A stretch of 15,647 bases of DNA from Candidatus Parcubacteria bacterium (GCA_003599205.1 QZJA01000018.1:1-15647), one strand, 5' to 3'. Positions 5,657-11,423 are shown, numbered from the stretch's first letter. Numbers and translations: made by a program. The notes: generated from the sequence alone by a model not told the origin.

Positions 5657-6181
5657 ATGAAAAAATCAAACATAATTTTAATAATCACACTCAGTCTACT
5701 TGTCTTCGTTGCTAGGTTGATACCCCATGCTCCAAATTTTTCACCACTTATATCGGTGATGATGTTTGCCGGCGTTTATAGCAGTAGTAAAAAATATTTA
5801 TTTTTACCTTTGATTGCCTTGTTTATTTCTGATATTTTTATTGGCTTTTACAAAATAGAAATAATGCTTAGTGTCTACAGCTGCCTAATACTCGCCGCTG
5901 TTATTGGCCAATTACTCAAAAAACAAAAAAATATTATCAGCTTAGCCAGCGGATCCTTGGCTTCTGCTCTATTGTTTTTCCTAGCCACCAACTGGGCCGT
6001 CTGGTTTTTTGGTGACTGGTACACCAAAGATCTAAGTGGTCTGGCTCTAAGTTATTCTCTGGCTATTCCTTTTTTCAAAAATACTATTATCAGTACTGTA
6101 CTCTACTCCGCCCTACTGTTTTCTGTCTATGAAGGAGCTCGGTATTTGATCAGCCAAAAAAAACTAGCTACTACTAAATAA
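5657..6181 (+). CDS. DUF6580-like integral membrane protein, possible ECF S component-like vitamin transporter
   Basis: A 174-residue protein with about five hydrophobic helices. The N-terminal block ARLIPHAPNFSPLISVMMFA (residues 19-38) is the hallmark of the DUF6580 family, whose members resemble the small substrate-binding S subunits of ECF transporters. The helix containing FFLATNWAVWFFGDWY (about 109-124) is also family-like. The ATG at 5657 is preferred to an earlier frame start inside the upstream gene. It is the last gene of the operon and is closed by a strong terminator at 6198. No ECF ATPase or T subunit is encoded here; a shared module elsewhere would be needed. Next to CobO and a transcobalamin-like protein, a corrinoid is the natural substrate guess. 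Confidence 0.75.
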   Translation: MKKSNIILIITLSLLVFVARLIPHAPNFSPLISVMMFAGVYSSSKKYLFLPLIALFISDIFIGFYKIEIMLSVYSCLILAAVIGQLLKKQKNIISLASGSLASALLFFLATNWAVWFFGDWYTKDLSGLALSYSLAIPFFKNTIISTVLYSALLFSVYEGARYLISQKKLATTK

Positions 6182-6197
6182 TTACAAAAAATACTAA

Positions 6198-6228
6198 CCC
6201 CGGACCACAAAGGTTCGGGGTTTTTTCT
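6198..6228 (+). terminator. Terminator of the cobO operon
   Basis: CCCCGGACC-ACAAA-GGTTCGGGG, a 9-bp stem with two G-T pairs, followed by TTTTTTCTT. Confidence 0.92.
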
Positions 6229-6242
6229 TCTGCTGACAAATA

Positions 6243-6251
6243 TGTTATAAT
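6243..6251 (+). promoter_or_regulatory. Extended -10 promoter for pilT
   Basis: TGTTATAAT: a perfect extended -10 (TG-n-TATAAT) 30 bases before the pilT ATG. No good -35 is visible at 17 bp. Transcription would start near 6258, giving a ~23-base leader without a Shine-Dalgarno site. Confidence 0.72.
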
Positions 6252-6280
6252 ATAAACAGTAAAAACTCTAAAATAAAAAA

Positions 6281-7315
6281 ATGACAATTAATGAACTATT
6301 TAAAACAGCCACCCAACAAAAAGCCTCTGATCTTCATTTGGTAGTTGGCAGGCCACCGGTCTTGAGAATAGATGGCGAACTAAAAATTTTGGAAAAACTA
6401 CCAGTGATCACTCGCGATGCTGCTGAAAAAATGGTTTTTAGTATTTTGACTGAAAGACAAAGAGAAAAATTCATTGAAAAAAGAGAACTGGATATTTCTT
6501 ACGAAATACCAGGCTATTCCCGCTATCGTGTAAACATTCACTGGGAAAAAGATAACGTCGGTCTAGTGGCCCGCGTGATTTCCAATGACGTACCGACTAT
6601 GGAAGAATTGGGTTTGCCACCGGTAGCAATTGAAATGATAGACAAAACTAGCGGCCTGCTTTTGGTAACCGGCCCGACTGGTTGTGGAAAATCAACTACT
6701 TTGGCTGCTATGGTAGAGCATGTAAATGAAACCCGTTTTGCTAATATCATCACCTTGGAAGACCCGATTGAATATATCCACCAGTCAAAAAAAAGTATCA
6801 TCAAACAGCGTCAACTCGGCAATGATATGGTAAGTTTTGATGATGCCTTGAAACACGTTTTGCGTCAGGATCCAAATGTCATCATGGTCGGCGAAGTCCG
6901 AGATCTCGAGACCATGGCTGCTACTATCACGCTAGCTGAGACTGGCCACTTGGTATTGGCTACTTTACACACACACAACGCCGCTCAGACTATTGATCGT
7001 GTGATTGATGTATTTCCACCCCACCAACAATCTCAAGTCAGATTACAACTTTCTATTTCTCTAAACGGCGTCATCTCTCAACAACTTTTGCCAAAAACTG
7101 ATGGTGGTCGAGTAGCCGCCAGAGAAATATTGATCAATACTCCGGCTGTAGCCAACATCATCAGAGAAAACAAAATCCCTCAAATCAAAAGTGTCATCCA
7201 AACCAATGCCGAGCTAGGCATGTTTACCATGGAACAGCATATCAAAGAACTGCTAAATCAAAATGAAATAGAAGAAAGTACTGCTCTAGCTTATCTTTCT
7301 AATATGAAAAACTAA
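6281..7315 (+). CDS. pilT: Type IV pilus retraction ATPase PilT
   Basis: Hexameric cytoplasmic ATPase that depolymerises type IV pili, powering twitching, adhesion or DNA uptake. The N-terminal domain (1-100) is PilT-like (ASDLHLVVGRPPVLRIDGEL). The RecA-like domain has Walker A GPTGCGKSTT (131-140), the Asp box ITLEDPIEY (157-165), Walker B PNVIMVGEVRD (198-208) and the His box TGHLVLATLHTHNA (221-234). The C-terminal block AVANIIRENKIPQIKSVIQT (289-308) corresponds to the AIRNLIRE retraction motif that separates PilT from PilB. The length of 344 is normal. The next gene starts on the base after the stop, so translation is probably coupled. Other pilus genes are not in the window. Confidence 0.95.
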   Translation: MTINELFKTATQQKASDLHLVVGRPPVLRIDGELKILEKLPVITRDAAEKMVFSILTERQREKFIEKRELDISYEIPGYSRYRVNIHWEKDNVGLVARVISNDVPTMEELGLPPVAIEMIDKTSGLLLVTGPTGCGKSTTLAAMVEHVNETRFANIITLEDPIEYIHQSKKSIIKQRQLGNDMVSFDDALKHVLRQDPNVIMVGEVRDLETMAATITLAETGHLVLATLHTHNAAQTIDRVIDVFPPHQQSQVRLQLSISLNGVISQQLLPKTDGGRVAAREILINTPAVANIIRENKIPQIKSVIQTNAELGMFTMEQHIKELLNQNEIEESTALAYLSNMKN

Positions 7316-8269
7316 ATGAGTAACTTTTCTCTTCACAAAATTGCTCTATTTAAAGATCTTAGTCAAAAAGAAATAAGCTTTCTGGCTGATTTTTTTACTG
7401 AAAAAGAATACAGCCATGGCGACAAAATCTCCCAAAGAGGTGCTATCAGAGACAAGACACTTGTGATCGTCGATGGACTGGTAGCTATCAAACAAAATTT
7501 TGACGGTGACCAAACTATCGCCCTATTTAGACAATATGACGTCTTGGGTGAAATGGCTCTGATAGACAAAGGCTCTGTCCATAGTTATGACCTTGAAGTG
7601 GCTAGCCAAAAATTAAAAACTTTAGAACTTTCTGTTTATAATTGGTCTAGCGTTGTCAAAAAAAATCCCGAACTAGCCAACAAAGTCTACAAAAATATTG
7701 CCAGCCTTTTGAAATATAGACTGACTCATGCCAACAACAAACTTTGGACTTTGTTTGCTGCTGGCAAAGTAATCGGTGCTTATGATGATCTTGACTCCAT
7801 GGTCAAAGCTTGGATAGAAATAATTTTACAAATAATACCGGCCGACAAAATAGCTTTTATGAGTTTTTCCAGCGCTACTAGAAAAATACAGGTACACAAA
7901 AGCTTTGGTTTTAAATTAAAAGACAACAGCTTCTTTGATATCGACAGCGATCCACTACTATCACAACTAAATGAAAAACCAGCGACAACTATTTTGGCCA
8001 AAGATAAATGGCCCAAAGAATATGATATACTCCCCTACAAATGCAAGGGTTTAATTGTGTCTCCCATAAAAATACACCGTAAGGTCATTGGCTTTATTAT
8101 GCTGGGTGATAAAAACAATGGTAAAGATTTCTCCACCAACAACCGAATACTTCTAGAAGCTCTGGCCAATCAGGCTGCCCCAGCTATTGAAGACGTTATG
8201 ATCTCCGAAATCATGGCCGCCGAAAAAGATATGAAAAATATTTATATTGATCCTTTTGCTAAAATATAG
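7316..8269 (+). CDS. Cyclic-nucleotide-binding-like domain plus GAF domain regulator, coupled to pilT
   Basis: A 317-residue two-domain protein. Residues ~1-125 form a CAP/PKA-type ligand-binding beta-barrel (FKDLSQKEISFLADFF at the start, YDVLGEMALIDKGS around 75-87). The phosphate-binding cassette has the conserved G-E, but the following region (SVHSYDLEV) lacks the Arg that contacts cyclic nucleotide phosphate. It may therefore bind another ligand or none. Residues ~155-300 look like a GAF sensor domain (IIPADKIAFMSFSS, GLIVSPIKIHRKVIGFIMLG, LLEALANQAAPAIED). No helix-turn-helix or catalytic domain follows, so it is probably a protein-protein regulator rather than a transcription factor. 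The ATG abuts the pilT stop (TAA-ATG), implying coordinated dosage and probably control of pilus retraction; that role is inference. Confidence 0.82.
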   Translation: MSNFSLHKIALFKDLSQKEISFLADFFTEKEYSHGDKISQRGAIRDKTLVIVDGLVAIKQNFDGDQTIALFRQYDVLGEMALIDKGSVHSYDLEVASQKLKTLELSVYNWSSVVKKNPELANKVYKNIASLLKYRLTHANNKLWTLFAAGKVIGAYDDLDSMVKAWIEIILQIIPADKIAFMSFSSATRKIQVHKSFGFKLKDNSFFDIDSDPLLSQLNEKPATTILAKDKWPKEYDILPYKCKGLIVSPIKIHRKVIGFIMLGDKNNGKDFSTNNRILLEALANQAAPAIEDVMISEIMAAEKDMKNIYIDPFAKI

Positions 8270-8271
8270 GC

Positions 8272-8300
8272 TTGATTTATTTGTGTCTATATGTTATATT
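8272..8300 (+). promoter_or_regulatory. Promoter upstream of the tRNA-Arg region
   Basis: -35 TTGATT (8272-8277), 17-bp spacer and -10 TATATT (8295-8300) with an extended TG (TGTTATATT). It starts three bases after the preceding stop codon. The hairpin and T-run at 8311-8332 fall just after its predicted start. Confidence 0.65.
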
Positions 8301-8310
8301 ATCGTCTGCC

Positions 8311-8332
8311 ATAGCTTACAAAGCTATTTTTT
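8311..8332 (+). terminator. Terminator-like hairpin between the pilT operon and the tRNAs
   Basis: ATAGCTT-ACA-AAGCTAT (7-bp stem) followed by a T-run (TTTTTT). It probably ends the pilT-8269 transcript. It also lies right after the promoter at 8272-8300, so it could attenuate transcription into the tRNA region. Confidence 0.65.
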
Positions 8333-8342
8333 AATAGAATAA

Positions 8343-8445
8343 GCGGCCGCCCGCCTAGACTCGCGTCTAGTCGAGGCTGGCCCGCCTAGACTCGACACTC
8401 ACTTCGCGAAGCGAGTCCAGTCGAGGCTGGTAGCTCAACTGGATA
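8343..8445 (+). pseudogene. Interrupted 5' copy of tRNA-Arg
   Basis: GCGGCCG (8343-8349, tRNA positions 1-7) and TAGCTCAACTGGATA (8431-8445, positions 8-21) together repeat exactly the first 22 bases of the intact tRNA-Arg at 8488. They are separated by an 81-bp palindromic insertion. The copy stops at the 3' end of the D-loop. Upstream flanks also match in part: AATAAGCGGCCG occurs before both, and TCTGCC occurs at 8305 and 8446. This is a tandem duplication of leader plus 5' tRNA whose first copy is broken. It cannot make a functional tRNA. Confidence 0.88.
8350..8430 (+). repeat. Two-unit nested palindromic element inserted in the tRNA-Arg copy
   Basis: Unit 1 (8350-8380, 31 bp) and unit 2 (8381-8430, 50 bp) share the same left end CCCGCCTAGACTCG and right end AGTCGAGGCTGG, which are near inverse complements of each other. 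Unit 1 has a 5-base centre (CGTCT). In unit 2 the centre is replaced by a 24-base segment that itself contains the near-palindrome ACTCACTTCGCGAAGCGAGT. Unit 2 therefore looks like unit 1 with another palindrome in its loop. Confidence 0.85.
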
Positions 8446-8487
8446 TCTGCCTATTAGCAAATAAAAAAGCCAGTAATTTTACAATAA

Positions 8488-8564
8488 GCGGCCGTAGCTC
8501 AACTGGATAGAGCACTTGGCTTCGGACCAAGGGGTTGAGGGTTCAAATCCTTCCGACCGCACCA
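8488..8564 (+). tRNA. tRNA-Arg (anticodon TCG)
   Basis: Full cloverleaf of 77 bases with encoded CCA: acceptor GCGGCCG/CGACCGC, D-stem GCTC/GAGC, anticodon arm CTTGG-CTTCGGA-CCAAG, T-arm GAGGG-TTCAAAT-CCTTC. Anticodon TCG reads CGA (Arg). The acceptor stem has a C5-A68 mismatch, and the truncated copy upstream has the same C5. It lies downstream of an interrupted duplicate of its own 5' end and is probably cotranscribed with tRNA-Lys. No good promoter lies in the 42 bases between the truncated copy and the gene. Confidence 0.93.
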
Positions 8565-8653
8565 TTCGACTCGCTTTTCGCTCGCTCATGGTCTACGACC
8601 ACGATAAGATGAGGTATAAATGCCTCGAACATAATCAAAATAAATATAGTGGC

Positions 8654-8755
8654 GGTTGGTAATAATAGCTTTTTAAAAATACTTACAATATCATTTTTAT
8701 CTTGCCCTTATAGCTTCCGCCTTCGCCAAGGCTTCGGCGAGACAAGCAGTTGGTA
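8654..8755 (+). pseudogene. Interrupted 5' copies of tRNA-Lys with leader
   Basis: GCCCTTATAGCT (8704-8715) and CAGTTGGTA (8747-8755) repeat tRNA-Lys positions 1-21 exactly, split by a 31-bp palindromic insertion at 8716-8746. The preceding leader (8662-8703) aligns with the leader of the intact gene (8756-8807); shared blocks include TTTAAAA, CTTACA and TTTATCTT. An earlier GGTTGGTA (8654-8661) sits where the D-loop end of a further copy would be, so two or three tandem units may exist, decaying away from the intact gene. Confidence 0.85.
8716..8746 (+). repeat. 31-bp palindromic element inserted in the tRNA-Lys copy
   Basis: Centre TCGCCAAGGCTTCGGCGA is an inverted repeat (TCGCC/GGCGA), and the wider CGCCTTCGCC/GGCTTCGGCG pairs with an internal loop. 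It lies inside the D-stem region of the truncated tRNA-Lys copy. It is GC-rich against an AT-rich flank, like the element in the tRNA-Arg copy. Confidence 0.82.
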
Positions 8756-8807
8756 AAATAACGCTAAGTTATTTAAAATCTTACATAAAATATTTATTAT
8801 TTATCTT

Positions 8808-8883
8808 GCCCTTATAGCTCAGTTGGTAGAGCAGTTGCCTCTTAAGCAAACGGTCCCAGGTTCGAGTCCTGGTGGGGGCACCA
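8808..8883 (+). tRNA. tRNA-Lys (anticodon CTT)
   Basis: Full cloverleaf of 76 bases with encoded CCA: acceptor GCCCTTA/TGGGGGC (with G-T pairs), D-stem GCTC/GAGC, anticodon arm GTTGC-CTCTTAA-GCAAA, T-arm CCAGG-TTCGAGT-CCTGG. Anticodon CTT reads AAG (Lys). The first pair of the anticodon stem is a G-A mismatch. It is preceded by a truncated duplicate and followed by a terminator at 8950. Confidence 0.93.
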
Positions 8884-8913
8884 CCTAAACTTCAGCTTTG
8901 CTGAAGCCCGTGG
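8881..8913 (+). repeat. Hairpin element at the 3' end of tRNA-Lys
   Basis: Perfect CTTCAGC-TTT-GCTGAAG (8890-8906), flanked by CCAC (8881-8884) and GTGG (8910-8913) that can form an outer stem. It has no T-run, so it is not a terminator. The outer CC overlaps the tRNA CCA end. Its nested-hairpin form resembles the elements inside the truncated tRNA copies. Confidence 0.6.
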
Positions 8914-8949
8914 CGCGGCTATGTAATTACTTATCTGGCTTGTCACGTG

Positions 8950-8975
8950 AAGCCCCACATTGTGGGGCTTTTTAT
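8950..8975 (+). terminator. Terminator after tRNA-Lys
   Basis: AAGCCCCAC-ATT-GTGGGGCTT, a perfect 9-bp stem followed by TTTAT; closes the tRNA-Arg/tRNA-Lys transcript. Confidence 0.92.
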
Positions 8976-8990
8976 ATGAATATTTTTTAA

Positions 8991-9019
8991 TTGACTTATA
9001 AATAAGCTAAAAGTATAAT
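8991..9019 (+). promoter_or_regulatory. Strong promoter for 9029-9487, probably leaderless
   Basis: -35 TTGACT (8991-8996), 17-bp spacer and consensus -10 TATAAT (9014-9019). The ATG is at 9029, so transcription starting 7 bases after the -10 begins about 2-3 bases before the start codon. Confidence 0.88.
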
Positions 9020-9028
9020 GTTTACACT

Positions 9029-9487
9029 ATGAAAAAAGTATACTTACTAGAAATATTCAAAAGTAATTATTGTAAAATAATTTTTTTATTGATATTAGCT
9101 ATAAGCTATTTTCTTATACCACAAAAAGTTTTCTACGGCTGGTTTTTTATACTAGCCATCATCTTTATGGTAGCCTTTTCTCTGGTTATGACTTGCCTGA
9201 TACGAAGTATCAAAGACAAAGTAGTTGAAAATAGAAAAACCAAACAAAAAATCACCGGTGCTATTGCTGCTTTGATCGGCTTATCGGCTCTACAGGTGTG
9301 TACAGTCGGCGCTCCAGTTTGTGGTGTGTCCATTGGTTTTAGCATTGTCGCCAGTATTTTTCCCTCTCTGGCTTTTAATTTTCTAGAACAATACTCGATC
9401 TATATAGTGATAGTTTCTATTATATTCCAATTTTATTCTTTATATAAAATGGGTTGTTTTCATAGAGTACTAAACAAATGCTCTTAA
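9029..9487 (+). CDS. Four-helix membrane protein with intramembrane cysteine pair, unknown function
   Basis: A 152-residue protein with hydrophobic helices at about 16-33, 37-58, 76-116 (long, may be two) and 122-140. The third segment has LQVCTVGAPVCGVSIG with Cys91 and Cys98, and the C-terminus has Cys143 and Cys151. Such spacing recalls small metal or thiol transporters of the mercuric-transport type, but the family match is not good enough to claim it. Length and a single strong promoter argue for a real, well-expressed gene. It stands alone between two terminated units, and the mRNA is predicted to be almost leaderless. Alternative roles include disulfide handling or an integral scaffold. 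Confidence 0.75.
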   Translation: MKKVYLLEIFKSNYCKIIFLLILAISYFLIPQKVFYGWFFILAIIFMVAFSLVMTCLIRSIKDKVVENRKTKQKITGAIAALIGLSALQVCTVGAPVCGVSIGFSIVASIFPSLAFNFLEQYSIYIVIVSIIFQFYSLYKMGCFHRVLNKCS

Positions 9488-9497
9488 GTTCACCATC

Positions 9498-9526
9498 TTG
9501 ACAATTCTTTATAATACTGTTAATAT
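9498..9526 (+). promoter_or_regulatory. Promoter for 9577-9810
   Basis: -35 TTGACA (9498-9503), 17-bp spacer and -10 TAATAT (9521-9526). The leader is about 44 bases and ends in the hairpin AGAG-GAAA-CTCT (9564-9575), which overlaps the Shine-Dalgarno sequence GAGG of the following gene. Confidence 0.78.
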
Positions 9527-9576
9527 ATACTATCTTCCCTTGTAACTTCCACCCGAACGATAGAGAGGAAACTCTG

Positions 9577-9810
9577 ATGTTTGAAGTCGGCGAAATGGCC
9601 CGAACCGTTGTCCATTGCAACGGAAACCTCATCTCCGCTTGGAGGCGGCTGATCAAGGATCACGGCCCTGGGCCGTTCTACATCGTGGGCACCCACCCCA
9701 AGGGCCTCAACGGCGACCAGCTGGTCTGCCTGCAGACCCACGGCGCGCCGGGCAAGATCTCTCGGCACAACATCACCATGGTCGACGGCGGCATCCTCCA
9801 GTCCGCCTGA
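9577..9810 (+). CDS. 77-residue GC-rich orphan protein, unknown function
   Basis: A soluble protein beginning MFEVGEMARTVVHCNGNLIS and ending MVDGGILQSA, glycine- and histidine-rich with no hydrophobic helix. I do not recognise the family. Several things show the gene is real: an upstream promoter at 9498-9526, GAGGA ahead of the ATG, GC-rich codons with G or C in the third position, and a terminator at 9829-9855. Base composition (about 60% GC by rough hand count of two lines) contrasts with the AT-rich genes on both sides. The same contrast is seen in the GC-rich genes at 2720-3617, so these may share an origin. Its ribosome site can be buried in a GAAA-capped hairpin, which suggests translational control. 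Confidence 0.7.
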   Translation: MFEVGEMARTVVHCNGNLISAWRRLIKDHGPGPFYIVGTHPKGLNGDQLVCLQTHGAPGKISRHNITMVDGGILQSA

Positions 9811-9828
9811 GCTCTCTGCCATCGGAAC

Positions 9829-9855
9829 GCCAACCTCAGTGTTGGCTCTTTTATT
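9829..9855 (+). terminator. Terminator of 9577-9810
   Basis: GCCAAC-CTCAGT-GTTGGC (perfect 6-bp stem) followed by TCTTTTATT. Confidence 0.82.
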
Positions 9856-9892
9856 ACTTTATTTTTATAGCAATATCTGCTAAATTAAGCAT

Positions 9893-10798
9893 ATGGAATT
9901 TATCTACCAAGAAAAAGACAAAGAACGTTTAGACAAATATCTTTTAGGCAAGCTGCCCAATGTCAGCCGCAGCCAAATAAAAAAGATTATTTTGAGCGGT
10001 CAAATCACAGTCAACGGCACCAAAAGTACGGTCCATCACTGGCTTAAAAATGGTTATAAAATAAAATATAACCCTCAAGCGGAAAATAAAGAAACCGTTT
10101 TTATTGCTGAACCAAAAATTATTGACCAAAATGATGAATTTTTGATCATAGATAAACCACATGGTTTACTAGTTCATCCAACTGACCGAGGTGAACAAAA
10201 TACCTTGGCTGACTGGGTAGTACAAAAATTCCCTCAAGCTACTAAAATTGGTGATGATCCCAAGCGTCCAGCTATTGTCCACCGCCTAGACAAAGAAGTA
10301 TCAGGGCTAATGGTCATACCACTGACGCAAGACAGCTTTGACAATCTCAAACGGCAGTTTCAGGATAGAACTATCCAAAAAGAATATACTGCTCTAGTAC
10401 ACGGACAGATGATAAACAATAGTGGTGAGATAAACACGCCTATAGAGCGGGACAAAAAAACCGGATTGATGAAAATACAAAACGTCAAAGAATCAGGCAA
10501 ACCAGCACTCACTATCTATGAAGTAATAAAAAAATTCGTCAATTATACTCTACTCAAAGTCCGGATAAAAACTGGGCGCATGCACCAAATACGCGCCCAC
10601 CTATACAGTATCGGTCACTCAGTAGTTGGCGATCGCCTCTACCAGACCAAAGATCTACGCAAAAAGAAAAAAGTTTTACAGTCTAGAATATTTTTACATG
10701 CCTATCATCTCAAATTCAAAAACCTTGCCGGTGAGTGGTGCTCCTACAACTCCAAACTACCAGGAGAATTGGAAAACTTTTTAAATAATATAAAATAA
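9893..10798 (+). CDS. rluD: RluA/RluD-family 23S rRNA pseudouridine synthase
   Basis: Converts uridine to pseudouridine in RNA, most likely 23S rRNA. An N-terminal S4 RNA-binding domain (about 11-60, RLDKYLLGKLPNVSRSQIKK with GQITVNGTK) is followed by the synthase domain. Motifs are FLIIDKPHGLLVHPT (83-97), the catalytic loop HRLDKEVSGLMV (130-141, Asp133), KEYTALVHG and, near the end, KTGRMHQIRAHL. Length 301 is typical for RluD. The symbol is by closest type; RluA/RluC/RluD specificity cannot be read from motifs. An extended -10-like TGCTAAATT (9878-9886) lies so that transcription would begin at the ATG, so the mRNA may be leaderless. The stop TAA overlaps the ATG of cmk by one base, indicating translational coupling. 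Confidence 0.92.
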   Translation: MEFIYQEKDKERLDKYLLGKLPNVSRSQIKKIILSGQITVNGTKSTVHHWLKNGYKIKYNPQAENKETVFIAEPKIIDQNDEFLIIDKPHGLLVHPTDRGEQNTLADWVVQKFPQATKIGDDPKRPAIVHRLDKEVSGLMVIPLTQDSFDNLKRQFQDRTIQKEYTALVHGQMINNSGEINTPIERDKKTGLMKIQNVKESGKPALTIYEVIKKFVNYTLLKVRIKTGRMHQIRAHLYSIGHSVVGDRLYQTKDLRKKKKVLQSRIFLHAYHLKFKNLAGEWCSYNSKLPGELENFLNNIK

Positions 10799-11376
10799 TG
10801 CACCCAATAATTACAATTTCTGGTACACCGGGTAGCGGCAAAAGTACTATTGCTAAAGCTTTGGTAGAAAAATATAATGCCAAACGTGTTTACGCTGGCG
10901 GTATGTGGAGACAAATGGCCAAAGACAGAGGCCTGACTTTAATAGAACTACAAGAAGCTATGGCAAATAATCCTCAAGTTGATATTGAAGTTGATAAAAA
11001 AGCCAGCCAAGAAGCTTATAAATTAGCCAAAGATAATATAGTTATTGCTGAAGGCAGAGTATTATATCATTTTATACCTGAATCAATTAAACTATTCATA
11101 AAAGTAGATACAGAAGAAGGTGCCAAAAGAATATGGTTGTCTTTACAAAAAGAGGAAAATAAAACTAAGCGCAACGAAGCTAACGTAAGTTCATTAAAAG
11201 AGCTAATAGAAAAAACTAAAGAAAGAAAAGCCAGCAACATAGCCCGTTATACAAAATTCTATAACACCGACCACACCGACGAGTCTCATTATGACTTTGT
11301 ACTGGATACTACCCGTATAAATGCTGAGCAGGCTACCCAAAAAGTAATAGATTTCATAGATAAGAAGCTCAAATAG
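10798..11376 (+). CDS. cmk: Cytidylate kinase, archaeal-type
   Basis: Phosphorylates CMP/dCMP to the diphosphate using ATP; nucleotide salvage in the cytoplasm. Walker A GTPGSGKST is at residues 9-17. The protein then follows the archaeal/short CMP kinase pattern (RVYAGGMWRQMAKDRGLTL, ANNPQVDIEVDKKA, NIVIAEGRV) rather than the longer bacterial Cmk pattern with its insert domain. At 192 residues it fits that short type. Its start overlaps the rluD-like stop (TAATG), so it depends on the upstream transcript. It is followed by a fresh promoter for rplS. A general AAA-type nucleoside kinase is the alternative reading. Confidence 0.85.
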   Translation: MHPIITISGTPGSGKSTIAKALVEKYNAKRVYAGGMWRQMAKDRGLTLIELQEAMANNPQVDIEVDKKASQEAYKLAKDNIVIAEGRVLYHFIPESIKLFIKVDTEEGAKRIWLSLQKEENKTKRNEANVSSLKELIEKTKERKASNIARYTKFYNTDHTDESHYDFVLDTTRINAEQATQKVIDFIDKKLK

Positions 11377-11381
11377 CACCA

Positions 11382-11410
11382 TTGACAAAAATGCCCAAAT
11401 CAACTAGAAT
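11382..11410 (+). promoter_or_regulatory. Strong promoter for rplS and the tRNA-Leu/Ala/Val group
   Basis: -35 TTGACA (11382-11387), 17-bp spacer and -10 TAGAAT (11405-11410). It lies just after the cmk stop and gives a leader of about 75 bases ahead of rplS. Confidence 0.88.
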
Positions 11411-11423
11411 AGACTAGTCATTA

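Noticed and set aside
8343..8883. Integrated mobile element using tRNA genes as attachment sites
   Set aside because: No integrase or cargo lies nearby, the duplicated part is the 5' rather than the 3' end of each tRNA, and the inserted DNA is only 31-81 bp.
8343..8913. CRISPR array
   Set aside because: The repeats here are hairpin elements and tRNA copies of unequal length with no regular spacers.
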